DNA of 64,000 nucleotides, taken from Paenibacillus sp. CC-CFT747 (GTDB taxonomy: Bacteria; Bacillota; Bacilli; Paenibacillales; NBRC-103111). The notes beneath the pieces were generated by a model, which was not told the origin of the DNA, did no database searches, and saw only the letters and a program-made list of their open reading frames with translations. The stretch lies in the NCBI GenBank assembly GCA_030323305.1, contig CP106741.1:315001-379000 (forward strand), written 5' to 3'. Of this stretch, positions 1-9,783 are shown piece by piece (the first letter of the stretch is position 1; each line of letters begins with the position of its first letter). The position numbers and the translations under genes were made by a program.

Positions 1-13
1 AGAGAAAATCGAG

Positions 14-1022
14 GTGATCGTATTGCCGGACTTGAAGATACAGGCTGTCCCGGCGAATGACCGCAGCCTGCATAAGCTGATTGGGGAGCTCGATGAGGAG
101 TTGCTGGAGAGATACCCGGCCGAGGATATTCACGGAGTGGATTTCGGCGATCCGGGGTGCGCGAGATGGTGTTCGCCGTGGCGTTTGCGGACGGGGTTCC
201 GGCTGCTTGCGGGGAATCCGCCGGCTGCCCGGCCCCTTCGCCGAGCTGAAGCGGTTCTATGTGGCCAAGCCCTTCCGCCGTCAGGGGATGGCGGCCGCCC
301 TGCTCGCCTATTTGGAGGACCGGGCGCGGGAGCTTGGAGCCCTGTCGCTTCGGCTCGAGACCGGTCCGGAGCAGCAGGAATCGCTTCGCTTCTATGAGAA
401 GCACGGCTACCATCCTATCGCGGCGTTCGGGCCTTACGCCGGCTTCGAAACGAGCCTGTGCTACGAGAAGGCTTTAACCGGACTGGAGAGCTACCGGGCC
501 TTGTCGAGTCGGATCGACTGGGGACCCGTGAAAGGGCGCTTCGGGTGGGCGGATGCCTCCTCTCTGGACGAAGCTCTGGTAAGTAATGTGAGCATTATTC
601 CCTACACCCCGGAGGGATATGTCGTGTTTCAGCTGGAGAACGGACGCTGGGAGCTGCCCGGGGGGACGATGGAGCCGGGGGAGACCTATCTTCAGACCTT
701 AAGGCGGGAGATGGCGGAGGAGCTCGGAGCGGAGCTCGTCACGTACCGGATTTTCGGGCAGTTTCATTGCGAGTCGGTGGCCGCCGGGCCTTACAAGCCG
801 CATATCCCCCATCCCCGTTTTATCCGTCTCCTCGGATATGGAGAAGTCCGGCTGACGGGGCGGCCCTTGAACCCTCCGGACGGCGAGCAGGTTGCTCTGG
901 TCGAGACGGTTCCGATCGAGGAAGCGGTCCGCCGGTTTGAGAGCCAGCGCCGCTCCGACATTGCCGACATGTACCGGGCGGCCCACGACATCCGGGAGAG
1001 GGAAGCGTCGTTGAACCGCTGA
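14..1022 (+). CDS. GNAT acetyltransferase fused to a NUDIX hydrolase (frameshifted)
   Basis: The first ~155 residues form a GNAT acetyltransferase with the acetyl-CoA loop seen as FRRQGMAAALLAYLE. The rest is a NUDIX domain with a complete NUDIX box (GTMEPGE, then REMAEELGA), which hydrolyses nucleoside-diphosphate-linked substrates. Two single G losses, at the G runs 154-157 and 211-214, break the GNAT half; adding them gives one 336-residue frame. GTG at 14 is a possible start, but the frame is open to the window edge, so the true start may lie outside. The two domains read through without a stop. However, a NUDIX protein often begins near the sequence ESYRALSSRIDW, so two adjacent genes joined by another base error cannot be excluded. 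Substrates are unknown for both halves. Confidence 0.7.
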
Positions 1023-1065
1023 AAGACTTGTTCGGGAGCTCCTTTTTCAAAACCAAGTAAAAGAG

Positions 1066-1094
1066 TAGGAATGAACAGGCTTTTGCGCTATAAT
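1066..1094 (+). promoter_or_regulatory. Putative promoter of ppaC
   Basis: A TATAAT hexamer lies at 1089-1094, about 43 bases before the ppaC start. The -35 region is poor. The -10 match is the only real support. Confidence 0.35.
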
Positions 1095-1136
1095 CGTTTA
1101 TGGATGATCACTAAATCGAAAAAAGGAGCACAAACC

Positions 1137-2068
1137 ATGGAAAAAACATTGATTTTCGGACACAAAAACCCGGATACGGATACCATTTGTTCCGCTCTGG
1201 TATATGACGACCTGAAGAGCAAGCTGGGCTTTGATGTGGAAGCCGTCCGTCTCGGCAGCGTGAACGGGGAAACCCAGTTTGCCCTCGACCGCTTTGGCGC
1301 CTCCGCTCCCCGCCTGGTGGAAACGGTAGCGAACGAAGTCAAGAACGTGATTCTGGTCGACCATAACGAGCGCCAACAGAGCGTGTCCGATATCGATCAA
1401 GTGACCGTCAAGGAAGTTATCGACCATCACCGCATCGCCAACTTCGAGACGAGCGGCCCCTCTATTATCGTGCCGAGCCGGTTGGCTGCACCGCTACCAT
1501 CCTGAAGAAGATGTACAAGGAGAACGGAGTCTCCATCGAGCCTAACATCGCCGGGCTGATGCTGTCCGCCATTATTTCCGACTCCCTGCTGTTCAAATCC
1601 CCCACCTGCACGGAGGAAGACGTTCAAGCGGCCCGCGAGCTGGCCGAAATCGCCGGCGTCGATGCCGACAGCTACGGCTTGGAGATGCTGAAGGCCGGTG
1701 CCGATCTGAGCGACAAATCGGTCGCCCAGCTTATCTCGCTTGACTCGAAGGAATTCCAGATGGGCAGCGCGAAGGTGGAAATCGCCCAGGTTAACGCCGT
1801 CGACGTTAACGACGTGCTGTCCCGCCAATCCGAAGTGGAAGCGGCCTTGAACGATGTCATCTCGACGAAAGGGCTGGACCTGTTCCTCTTCGTGGTAACG
1901 GATATTCTGAACAACGATTCCGTCGGAATCGCGCTCGGCCAATCCGCTTCCGCCGTGGAGAAAGCCTACAACGTGAAGCTCGAGAACAACAAAGCCGTAC
2001 TGAAGGGCGTCGTTTCGCGCAAATCCCAGATCGTTCCGGTTCTGACCGACGCGTTCAAGAACCAATAA
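1137..2068 (+). CDS. ppaC: Manganese-dependent inorganic pyrophosphatase, family II (frameshifted)
   Basis: Cytosolic DHH-family enzyme that hydrolyses pyrophosphate to phosphate and so drives biosynthetic reactions. The N-terminal metal motif GHKNPDTDT and the DHH motif in VIDHHRI are both present, and the C-terminal half matches Bacillus PpaC throughout ([20 protein letters not shown]). The ATG at 1137 follows an AAAGGAGC ribosome site; an upstream in-frame ATG lacks one. One C is missing from the C run at 1457-1460. Restoring it gives [15 protein letters not shown] across the break and a 310-residue protein, the normal family size. A strong bidirectional terminator follows. Confidence 0.95.
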
Positions 2069-2105
2069 TCCGGCTGTCTGCCGATAAGAACAACCTCTAC
2101 CTGAA

Positions 2106-2138
2106 AAAAGCTGCTTGGCCATTAGCCAGGCAGCTTTT
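2106..2138. terminator. Bidirectional terminator between ppaC and the VOC gene
   Basis: Thirteen-base-pair stem (AAAAGCTGCTTGG / CCAGGCAGCTTTT) with a 7-base loop, A-rich before and T-rich after, between convergent genes. Confidence 0.8.
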
Positions 2139-2165
2139 ATGTTATTCTCCATGCAAGCTCGACCT

Positions 2166-2561
2166 TTAACGGGTAGATTCGAAGAATTCGATCCATTCCC
2201 CGTCCGGGCCCTCGAAGAAAATATACCTCGAGCCGTTCGGAAGGGTCGTGATTTCTTTATCGATGAAGGTAACGTTGAGCTCGCGAAGCCTCTCGATCTC
2301 GGGCTCCAGCCGGTCCACCTTAAACGCGATATGGTGAACCTTGCCTTCCGCCGGCAGCCGGTCGTTGTAGCCCTGGATCAGCTCCAGCTCGGTCTCGCCC
2401 GATTCCCCATAGCCGAGAAAGGCAAGCCGGATCACGCCGTTCGTATGCTCCAGCGTTCCTTTCAGCTCCAGGCCGGCCGTCTCCTTATAGAAGGCGACCG
2501 AAGCCTCCAAATCCTTCACCATAAGGCCCACATGCTCGATTCGTCTAACCGCCACTTCCAT
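2166..2561 (-). CDS. VOC (glyoxalase/bleomycin-resistance fold) protein
   Basis: About 131 residues with the paired beta-alpha-beta-beta-beta units of the vicinal oxygen chelate fold: RRIEHVGLMVKDLEASVAFY at the start, VHHIAFKVDRLEPEIERL in the middle and FFEGPDGEWIEFFE near the end. The His and Glu residues at the usual metal positions are present, so a metal-dependent lyase, isomerase or dioxygenase is likely, but the substrate cannot be read. I chose the ATG at 2561 because GAGAGAGGG lies just before it; an ATG four codons earlier is possible. Convergent with ppaC. Confidence 0.85.
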   Translation of the reverse strand: MEVAVRRIEHVGLMVKDLEASVAFYKETAGLELKGTLEHTNGVIRLAFLGYGESGETELELIQGYNDRLPAEGKVHHIAFKVDRLEPEIERLRELNVTFIDKEITTLPNGSRYIFFEGPDGEWIEFFESTR

Positions 2562-2739
2562 CCCTCTCTCCATCCGATATAGGAGGCCGTGAGGCCCCTC
2601 CCGCTATTATACCGTAGAAGAAGGAAGGCCGTCCTCCTGCTCTTCAGCGGGGAACGGCCCATCCGTTTCTTGCAGGCAGAGAGTAGCGAAGCCATCACCC
2701 GGTCCGCTCTTCGGCTGCCCTTTCTGCCGTTAGGCTTGC

Positions 2740-2982
2740 TTACAGCTCCTCCAGCGCGCGGCGGTCTTCCTCCAGACGCTCGGCCGCAAGCTCCGCCCCC
2801 TGCGTATTCTCACCGTCCATCGCCTGAGCCACCGCCGCGTCCGCATGCCGGATGGCCCGCTCGGCCTGGCCGATCATGTTCTCATCCGGATGGGACTGGG
2901 CCTGCACCACGGCATCGTGGGCGGAGTGAACGGAGTTCATCGCCTGCTTGTCCCGGGTCGGGGATTGAAAATTATTCGTCAT
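2740..2982 (-). CDS. Small helical protein of unknown function
   Basis: Eighty residues, hydrophilic and rich in Ala, Glu and Gln, with no membrane segment or cysteine; predicted to be largely alpha-helical. A strong AAGGAGGAAAG ribosome site precedes the ATG. Family not recognised; in composition it resembles the short uncharacterised helical proteins common in Bacillales. It sits between the VOC gene and an HPr-like gene on the same strand. The ~160 bases between it and the VOC gene hold no gene. Confidence 0.7.
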   Translation of the reverse strand: MTNNFQSPTRDKQAMNSVHSAHDAVVQAQSHPDENMIGQAERAIRHADAAVAQAMDGENTQGAELAAERLEEDRRALEEL

Positions 2983-3066
2983 GTCTCTTTCCTCCTTGGT
3001 CGTTGGGATATTCTTCTTTACTATGGGAGGAAAGGACCGGTTCTATTCAGATCCGTCCTATATTTG

Positions 3067-3330
3067 TTAGACGTAGCTCTCAAAGAAGCCGAAGACATAG
3101 TTCAAGGCCTCTTCCTCGTCCTTGCCTCTAGAGATGAGGCGGATTCGGGTTCCCGCCCTCCAGGACAGCTTAAGGATGGCCAGCAGGTTTTTGGCATCGA
3201 TGGTATGCTCGTCTTCATCCCTCATCGTTATAAAGTTCACGTCGGAGAGGAAGCGAGAGGTTTGACAGGAAACCGCCAGCAGAGCTTTGTGGTCGACATC
3301 GGCACGAATTTCGAATTCATGAACCCGCAT
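3067..3330 (-). CDS. HPr-like phosphocarrier-fold protein lacking the usual phosphorylation signatures
   Basis: Eighty-seven residues that align end to end with HPr/Crh of the phosphotransferase system: QTSRFLSDVNF matches the first helix, DAKNLLAILKL the second, and DEEEALNYVFGFFE the last. The active-site signature (GIHARPA in HPr) reads DVDHKALLA, so the phosphorylatable His is shifted or lost and the Arg-Pro pair is gone. The regulatory Ser position reads KN. Known HPr-fold relatives with these losses act as regulators rather than phosphocarriers; a regulatory role here is inference. Confidence 0.7.
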   Translation of the reverse strand: MRVHEFEIRADVDHKALLAVSCQTSRFLSDVNFITMRDEDEHTIDAKNLLAILKLSWRAGTRIRLISRGKDEEEALNYVFGFFESYV

Positions 3331-3418
3331 ACGCGCACCTCCGGTTGTTCTATATCTGTCGGTAGATTTAATATAAACGGCTGGGCGGGGGAAGAATCAG
3401 CCAAACGCGCTAACCGGC

Positions 3419-3454
3419 AAAAAAGTAACCCGCCGGCATCCGCCGCGGGTTACT
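3419..3454 (-). terminator. Terminator of the GGDEF/EAL gene
   Basis: Ten-base-pair stem AGTAACCCGC / GCGGGTTACT followed on the minus strand by TTTTTT, just after the GGDEF/EAL stop codon. Confidence 0.8.
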
Positions 3455-3542
3455 CCTGCCATCCGAGGGCCCATCCTTATAAGCGGGCCGGACTGGCAGC
3501 CAAGAGCCGCTTTCAACCGCATCGGGCCGCGGCGCCCTCCTC

Positions 3543-5944
3543 CTAGCCCGCTTGCCGGCATTCCGCGTCATGACCGGGCTGCCAGAACTCCGGCGGAGCC
3601 GGCTTTCCGTACAAATAGCCCTGCACCCGGACGCAGTCGAGCTCGGCCAGCAGCTTGACCTGCTCCTCCGTCTCCACTCCCTCGGCCACCACCTGAAACC
3701 CGAGCTGGGCGGCCAGCGTCACCATCATCCGGACGATCGCGCGGCTGTCCGCGTTGGTGGCGATGTCCCGGATGAACGAGCAGTCGATCTTGAGGCAGTC
3801 GACCGGCAGCCGCTTCAAATAGCTGAGCGAGCTGTAGCCGGTTCCGAAATCGTCCAGGCTGACCGCGATTCCTTCCTCCTTGAATCTCATCAGCACCCGG
3901 ATGACTTCCTCTTCCTTGTGCATGGCCGCACTTTCCGTAATTTCGATCTCTAGCAGCCGGGGATCCACCCCATGCTCCTTTACAACGGAAACAACGGATT
4001 CATAAAGGTCCGACTGGATCAGATGAAGCTGGGAGAAGTTAATCGAGACCGGAAGGACAGGCTTCTCACCGTCCGACCAGAGGCTCAGCTGCCGGCATAC
4101 CTGGCGGAGAACCTCTCTCTCGAGAGCGACGATCAGTCCGGTCTCCTCGGCAAGCGGGATGAATTTCCCAGGAGGGATCAAGCCCCTCTTCGGATGGTTC
4201 CATCGGACAAGCGCCTCCCAGCCGATTCGGATGCCCTGCGACGTATCCATCTTGGGCTGGTAATAAACCGTCAGTTCCCCGTCTTCAATGGCCTGCTGGA
4301 GGTCATTCTCCAGAAGGATTTGCTCCAGATCCGTCTTCTCCATCTTCCGTTCATAGGTACGGTATCCGTTCGCCCCGTCCGCCTTCGCCTCGTACATGGC
4401 CATGTCGGCATGCCGGATTAAGGTTTCGGCGGTCTCGCCGTCCTTCGGCCAGAAGGAAATCCCGATGCTTGTGGTCAGCTTGACCTCCTGGCGGCGGACC
4501 GGGAAAGGCCGGGAGAATTCGGAGGCAATGCCCGCGGCGATGTCCTGCCAGGACACCCCGCCGTCCAGCGGCACGAAAACGGTAAATTCATCTCCTCCCA
4601 TACGGGAGATGGAGCACGCCGCCGGCACACAAGCCCTCAGCTTCGCAGCCGCTTCCCGGATGACGAGATCGCCGAAGCCGTGCCCGAACAAATCATTCAC
4701 TTTCTTGAAGCGGTCGAGATCCAGAAAGAACAGGGCAAAGGCAGAGGCCGGCCCGACCTGGGCAAGACGCTCCTCCACAAGCAGGTGAAACGCCCGACGG
4801 TTGGGAAGGCCCGTCAATTCATCTTGATAGGCCAGATGCTGAATCAGCTCCTGGGTTTTGGTCTTCTCGGTAATATCCTTGATGATGCCGTACACCCCTA
4901 GCTGCTTGTCCCTTACGATAATGGGAAGGGCCGTGATCAATACCGCCGCGTACGTTCCGTCCTTGCGGCAGATCCGGCTTTCCTTCGTAATCGGCTTGCC
5001 TTGTATAACCTGGCTGAAGATACTCTCGGCCGTTTGCACCCGTTCCGGAAACAGGCAGGTGAACGGAATTCCTTTAAGCTCTTCGGACGTATAGCCGGTC
5101 AAGGCTTCGGCCTGCTTGTTGATCCGCGTGAAGCAGCCGTGAATATCGGCCGCGAACACCCCGTCCGGGTTGGCTTCATAGAGCGAGGCATACTGCTGTT
5201 CCGTCTCGAGAAGCCTCTCGGTCTGCTCCAGCCGCCGGCTCTCCCCATACCGGTCGGGGATGAGGAACAAGGCGAGAAGAAGCACGAGCTCCACCGCATA
5301 CAGCCCAAGAAAGCTGTAGGGGAGGAGGCCGTCGGGTAGAAGGCGTCGAGGCGGAGAACGGCCATCATGCTGAGCACCGGAATGCCCGATAGAGCGACTC
5401 CCGCCGTCCCCACTCCGAGAATCACCAGGAGGCGGAACGATTGATCGGGCTTATCCTGACTCGCGATCGTGAGCATTCTCAGGACGGAGAAAGAAACCCC
5501 GAGCGTAAGACCGAACGTAAGCAGGAGCAGCTCGGGCTTCCATTCCAGGAACGTGCCGAACAGCTGAACGGCGTTCAGGATATCAAACAGCAGGATGATC
5601 GCCGCGAGGATCACCCCGCCTATAAGAAAGCGTCTCGTGCTCACCCATTGCCGTGTGGCATAACCCACAGCCAAATAGCTGCCCGCCGTGCTGGTGACAA
5701 GGGAGAACACGAAATGAAGCCCGTACTCATAAAGGGAAAAGCGAAATGGAACGGACATGGTAATCAGAAGGTGAGTCAGCCAAAAGGTGAGCCCGAGACC
5801 CAGCGAGCCAAGCAGCCGGCGGCGGACCGACAGAGCCGGGTTCATTCGGGAGAAGCGGGCGATGAGAAAACAGCTCGCGACGGAAAACACAGCCGCTCCG
5901 AGGAAGCCGGCCGGATGAAGGGCGGAAGGGAAAAAGGATAGCAT
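3543..5944 (-). CDS. Membrane PAS-GGDEF-EAL cyclic-di-GMP enzyme (frameshifted)
   Basis: Restored length 800 residues. Residues 1 to about 235 hold seven or so membrane segments. A PAS domain follows (LYEANPDGVFAADIHGCF), then GGDEF with intact MGGDEF and the DELTGLPNRRAF entry motif, then EAL with WEALVRW, DDFGTGYSS, KIDCSFI and AEGVETEEQ. Both catalytic motifs are intact, so it may make and degrade cyclic-di-GMP; which activity dominates cannot be told. The membrane part resembles sensor modules such as MHYT or MASE but lacks clear MHYT repeats. One base is missing near 5334-5336; restoring it gives FYPDGLLPYSFLGLYAVELV across the break. Confidence 0.9.
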
Positions 5945-6000
5945 GCGAAGCCTCGTTTCTTGGGATATGCTACCATTTTAATGCAAATGGGACTTTTTAA

Positions 6001-6097
6001 CTAGTGCCTTATCCGCAAATAAAGTTCTGCTTTCCTATTGAATTTTGTGCGCATACGGAGGTTTTCTCGCCAACAAAGTTACCGGATAAGGCATTAG
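6001..6097. repeat. Short element with 15-base terminal inverted repeats (copy A)
   Basis: CTAGTGCCTTATCCG at 6001-6015 is matched in inverted orientation at 6083-6097 (14 of 15 bases), enclosing ~67 noncoding bases. The same core recurs as an inverted pair at 40035-40074. It looks like a MITE-like or REP-like dispersed repeat. No target duplication is obvious. Confidence 0.5.
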
Positions 6098-6111
6098 ATC
6101 TTTCCCAAAAG

Positions 6112-6133
6112 AAAAACAGGCCTTTCGGCCTGT
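6112..6133 (-). terminator. Terminator of the first importer operon
   Basis: ACAGGCC / GGCCTGT stem with a four-base loop followed on the minus strand by TTTTT, just past the binding-protein gene. Confidence 0.85.
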
Positions 6134-6164
6134 CTCTCATCCTTTATCGATTCCTTTGGAGTCC

Positions 6165-7690
6165 TTACTTGCCGTAGCCCAGCTCGTTCAGCTGTTTCAT
6201 AGCCGAATCCAGATAAGGCTTGAAGTTCATCGACGTTTCCAGTGTTTTGAGGAAGGCATCGTATTCCGTCAGAGGCCTTTTGCCATAGACGAATTTGACG
6301 ATCTCCTCCTCGATAAACCGGCTCGCGTCCGCCGGGTTGTAGCCTTCGGGCGCCATCACGAATCCTCCCAGCGTTTTGATCCGGGGCTGGTTGTTCGCGA
6401 ACTCGATGAACTTGGCCTGCGGAGCAAATTTCACCTTCAGGTAGTCCATTTCCGGCCGGCCCGTGAACTGATAGAGCCAGGTGAAGCTGGCTTCCTTGCC
6501 CATGAGCTCCGTCGGAACCACTTTGCCGTCCGTTTCGTTATAATGCTTGCCCTTCACCCCGAACTGGACAAGCTTGGAACCTGTCTCCTTATCCGAGACA
6601 TAGTTAAGCAGGTCGAGCACCCGCTGAAGCTTCTCCTTATCCTTCTCCAGCGATTTCGGGATGGCATAGATGCCGGAGCTGCCGCCGATGTCGTAAGCCC
6701 CGTCGTTCTGGCCCCCGGTCCCTTCGGAGGAGCCAGCTGAATCCAGTCGGCATTCGGGTTCACCTTCTTGATCTGGTCCGCAAACTGCTCCTTGGTAATG
6801 TTCGGCCAGTCGATCCAGATGACTCCCGCCTGCCCCTTGATCGCCTTTTCCTGGTGCTGCAGCCCCGTGTTGGCCATAATCTCCGGATCGACCGCTCCCG
6901 AGGCGATCAGCTTGTTAATAAAGCCAAGGGCATCCTTCATCGCCGGATCGTACAGCGAATTGACGACCTTGCCGTCCTTCACATAGAACGTATTGGGTTC
7001 CCCGACCCCGTAAGCGCCGAAGATGGGGTAGAAGGCGCCCAGCTTGCCGCCCGTCAGCCCTATCGTATCCTTCTTGCCGTTGCCGTCGGGATCCTGCTCG
7101 GCGAACGCTTTGATCACCGTCAGAAATTCATCGGTGGTCTTAGGCGGCTGCAGCCCGAGCTTATCGAGCCAGTCCTTGCGAATCCAGTACGTATTGTACG
7201 GGATATTCGGCGCTTTCGAGATGGCGTAAATTTTGCCGTCGATGGTCGTCTTCTTCAGGCTCTCCTCCCCGATGAAGGCTTTCGTCTTGGCCAGCTTATC
7301 CATGTAAGGGGTCAGGTCGAGAAGAAGCCCCTGCTGGGCGTACTGCTTCAGCGCGGACCGGTCGGTCACCTGAAACAAATCCGGAAAATTGCCGGAAGCC
7401 ATGCGTACGTTAAGCTGGTTCTTGTAGTCGTCGCCGGAAGCGTACACCGTCAGATTCAGATCCGTCTTCAGGGCTTTGTCGATCTCCTGCTTGACGAAGT
7501 CCTTGTCCGGAGAAGGCAGGTTGTTCCCCGTCTCGATGATTTCGAGTTTGATGACTTTGTTCGGATCCCCGGCCGGAGACGAGCTTGCCCCTTCCGCGGG
7601 CTTCTCCCCGCTTCCTGAACCGCAGGCGGACAGTAGGCTTCCCGCCGCCAGCAAGGCGGTGAGTACGGCGGACATTTTACGGTAATGCAT
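6165..7690 (-). CDS. ABC importer solute-binding lipoprotein, sugar type (frameshifted)
   Basis: Extracellular lipoprotein that captures a sugar or oligosaccharide for the adjacent permeases. The signal peptide ends in a lipobox (SLLSAC), followed by a Ser/Gly-rich linker and a family 1 binding protein of the LplA/YtcQ type. Restored length 508 residues. One G (minus strand) is missing at 6712-6716; adding it joins LAPPKGPG to GQNDGAYDIGGSSGIYAIPK. The start at 7690 is chosen because it gives the signal peptide and has GGGG upstream. It lies 3' of the two permease genes, separated by a GC-rich hairpin near 7748-7775 that could set its transcript level. Ligand unknown. Confidence 0.9.
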
Positions 7691-7779
7691 CCTAACCAAC
7701 CCCTTCTTCTTATAAATGAGCAAAGCGTTAGTAACGGTATAGGAACCGGTTCCCGCCGCTTCCGGCGGACGGGCCGGGC

Positions 7780-8638
7780 TTACCCTTTGATGGAGCCGAG
7801 CAGCATGCCCTTCGTGAAATGCTTCTGGAGAAACGGATAGACGATGATAATCGGCAGACTTGCCATGACGACAGAGGCCATCTGCAGCGTTTCGGTCGGC
7901 GTCATGTTCTCGACATTCTCGAGCGGGGCCTGGGTCTGAACGAGCAGCTCCCGGACGATAACCTGCAGCGGAAACAGGCTGCGGTCGGTTACGTACATAA
8001 TGGCCTGGAAGAATTCATTCCAGTGGCCGACGGCGTAGAACAAGCCTATTGTCATGGTGACGGGCAGCGACAGGGGGAGCACCATCTGCCAGAGGATGCG
8101 GAACTCCCGGGCTCCGTCCATCCGGGCGGATTCGAACAGCTCCTCGGGAAGGCTTTCGAAGAAGCTTTTCATGATGAGCACGTTAAAACTCCACACGAGA
8201 TTGGGCAGGATGAGCGCCCAGGTGGAATTCAGGAGGCCGACGGACTTGACGACCAGGTACGTCGGGATAATCCCGCCTCCGAACAGCAGCGTGAAAACGA
8301 CCAGGAACAGAAACAGGCTTCGGCCCGGAAGCACCTTCCGGCTGAGCGGATACGCCATGAGCACGGTCACCGCCAGATTGAGCGCTGTCCCCACTACGGT
8401 GATGTAGATCGTGACCCAGAACGCCCGGGGAGATTCGATTCGGTCAGCAGCTTATGATAAGCGTCGAACGTAATCGATCGCGGGATAAGGATAAACCCCC
8501 GTTTTTCAGCACTTCGCTAAAAGGCGTCAGCGAGACGGACAGCACGTACAGCAGCGGAAAGACCGCCGCCGCTCCGCACAGGACGAGAATGGCGATAACG
8601 ATTCCATGAAACAGACGGTCTTCGATTCCTCTTACCAT
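7780..8638 (-). CDS. Sugar ABC importer permease, LplC/YtcP type (frameshifted)
   Basis: Integral membrane permease of the CUT1 class, 286 residues once restored, with six membrane spans. The EAA loop that docks the ATPase is seen as ELFESARMDGAREFRILWQM, and the protein ends LGSIKG, typical of this group. Two bases are missing, near 8427-8430 and 8496-8500. Its start overlaps the stop of the preceding permease by seven bases, indicating translational coupling. No ATPase gene is nearby; this class commonly shares a distant MsmK/MsmX-type ATPase. Confidence 0.9.
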
Positions 8639-9592
8639 ATCCCTTCCCCCATCGTTTGGCGATCCGGTTCGAAGCAAGCACCAGGATCAGCCCGATCCCC
8701 GCTTTGAACAAGCCGACGGCGGCCGCGAGACTGAAGTTAAGCTGCTGAAGCCCCGTGCGGAACACCCAGGTGTCGATAATATCGGCCACCGGATAAACCT
8801 GAATGTTGTACATGATGTAGATCTGCTCGAAGCCGGCATCCAGCATATGCCCCAAGCGGAGAATAAGCAGCATGACGATCACATTCCGGATGCCGGGCAG
8901 GGTTATGTGCCAGATCATGCGCAGCCGGTTCGCCCCGTCCACCCGCGAAGCCTCATACAGCGTCGGATCGATGCCCGCCATAGCCGCCAGGTAGATGATG
9001 GCTCCCCAGCCGAGGTTCTGCCAGATTTCCGACCCCACCAGGATGGAGCGGAAATACGAGGTGGAGGTCAGGAAAGCCACGGTATCTCCCCCGCGTCCTT
9101 GATCCAGTAGTTGACCAGCCCGGAATTTTGCGAGAGCAGGGCAAGCAGAATGCCGTAGATGATCACCCAGGACAGAAAATGCGGCATGTACGTCAGCGTC
9201 TGGATGAGAGACTTGAACCATTTGATCCGGCATTCGTTCAAAAGAAGAGCCATGGCAATGGGAGGAACGACCCCGAAGGCCAGCTTGTAGAGGCTGATCA
9301 GAAAGGTATTGGTAAGCAGCTGACCGAAGTAAGGCGATTGAAAAAATTGCAGGAAATGCTTGTTCCACGGATCCGCCCACGGGCTTCCCAGGATGCCGTC
9401 GTTGATGTTGAAATTTTTGAAGGCGATCACAACTCCGTACATCGGCACGTATTTGAACACGATATAGTACAGGACCCCGGGCAGCAGCATGAGATAAAAG
9501 GCCCGGTACAGCCAGATGCGCCTGGCCAGCATAAGAAGCAGAGGAACCTTATGGGGAATCCGCCGGGCGGATACGGCAGCAGGCTGCTCCAT
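8632..9592 (-). CDS. Sugar ABC importer permease, LplB type (frameshifted)
   Basis: CUT1 permease of 320 residues after repair, with the LplB-family opening (FYLMLLPGVLYYIVFKYVPM, GVVIAFKNFN) and the EAA motif LYEASRVDGANRLRMIWHIT. Breaks lie at 9088-9092 and 8646-8650. The second repair makes the protein end in GEGIW, the usual terminus, at a TAA overlapping the next start. The ATG at 9592 follows AGAGGTG. It has its own promoter downstream of the two-component genes and heads the permease-permease-binding protein unit. Confidence 0.9.
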
Positions 9593-9661
9593 GCGCGTAA
9601 CACCTCTTTCTTTGGGATGGTAGATGGCCGCCGGCTCCCTTGTTCTTGGCGGCGTATCCGC

Positions 9662-9689
9662 AGTATAGCAAAGTTGGAAGCGCATACAA
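9662..9689 (-). promoter_or_regulatory. Putative promoter of the first importer permease genes
   Basis: On the minus strand TTGTAT at 9684-9689, a 16-base spacer and TATACT at 9662-9667, about 70 bases before the first permease and after the kinase terminator. Confidence 0.5.
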
Positions 9690-9748
9690 TATACTCAAAG
9701 CTTGCGAATCTGTACGAAAATTCCGAAACTTTAAAAATCAGAACGACG

Positions 9749-9783
9749 AAAAACAGCCTCCCTTCTCAGGAGGCAGGCTGTTT
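9749..9783 (-). terminator. Terminator after the histidine kinase
   Basis: Hairpin AACAGCCT...AGGCTGTT followed on the minus strand by TTTTTC; it overlaps the last codons of the kinase. Confidence 0.7.

Noticed and set aside
1427..2152. Leftward open frame of ~240 codons opposite ppaC
   Set aside because: Antisense to an unmistakable pyrophosphatase; no ribosome site or family match. Similar antisense frames at 19102-20313, 29864-30811, 51670-52893 and 58151-59062 were rejected for the same reason.
3543..5944. Naming the membrane part of the GGDEF/EAL protein as an MHYT domain
   Set aside because: It has about seven spans, but the Met-His-Tyr-Thr repeats that define MHYT are not visible.
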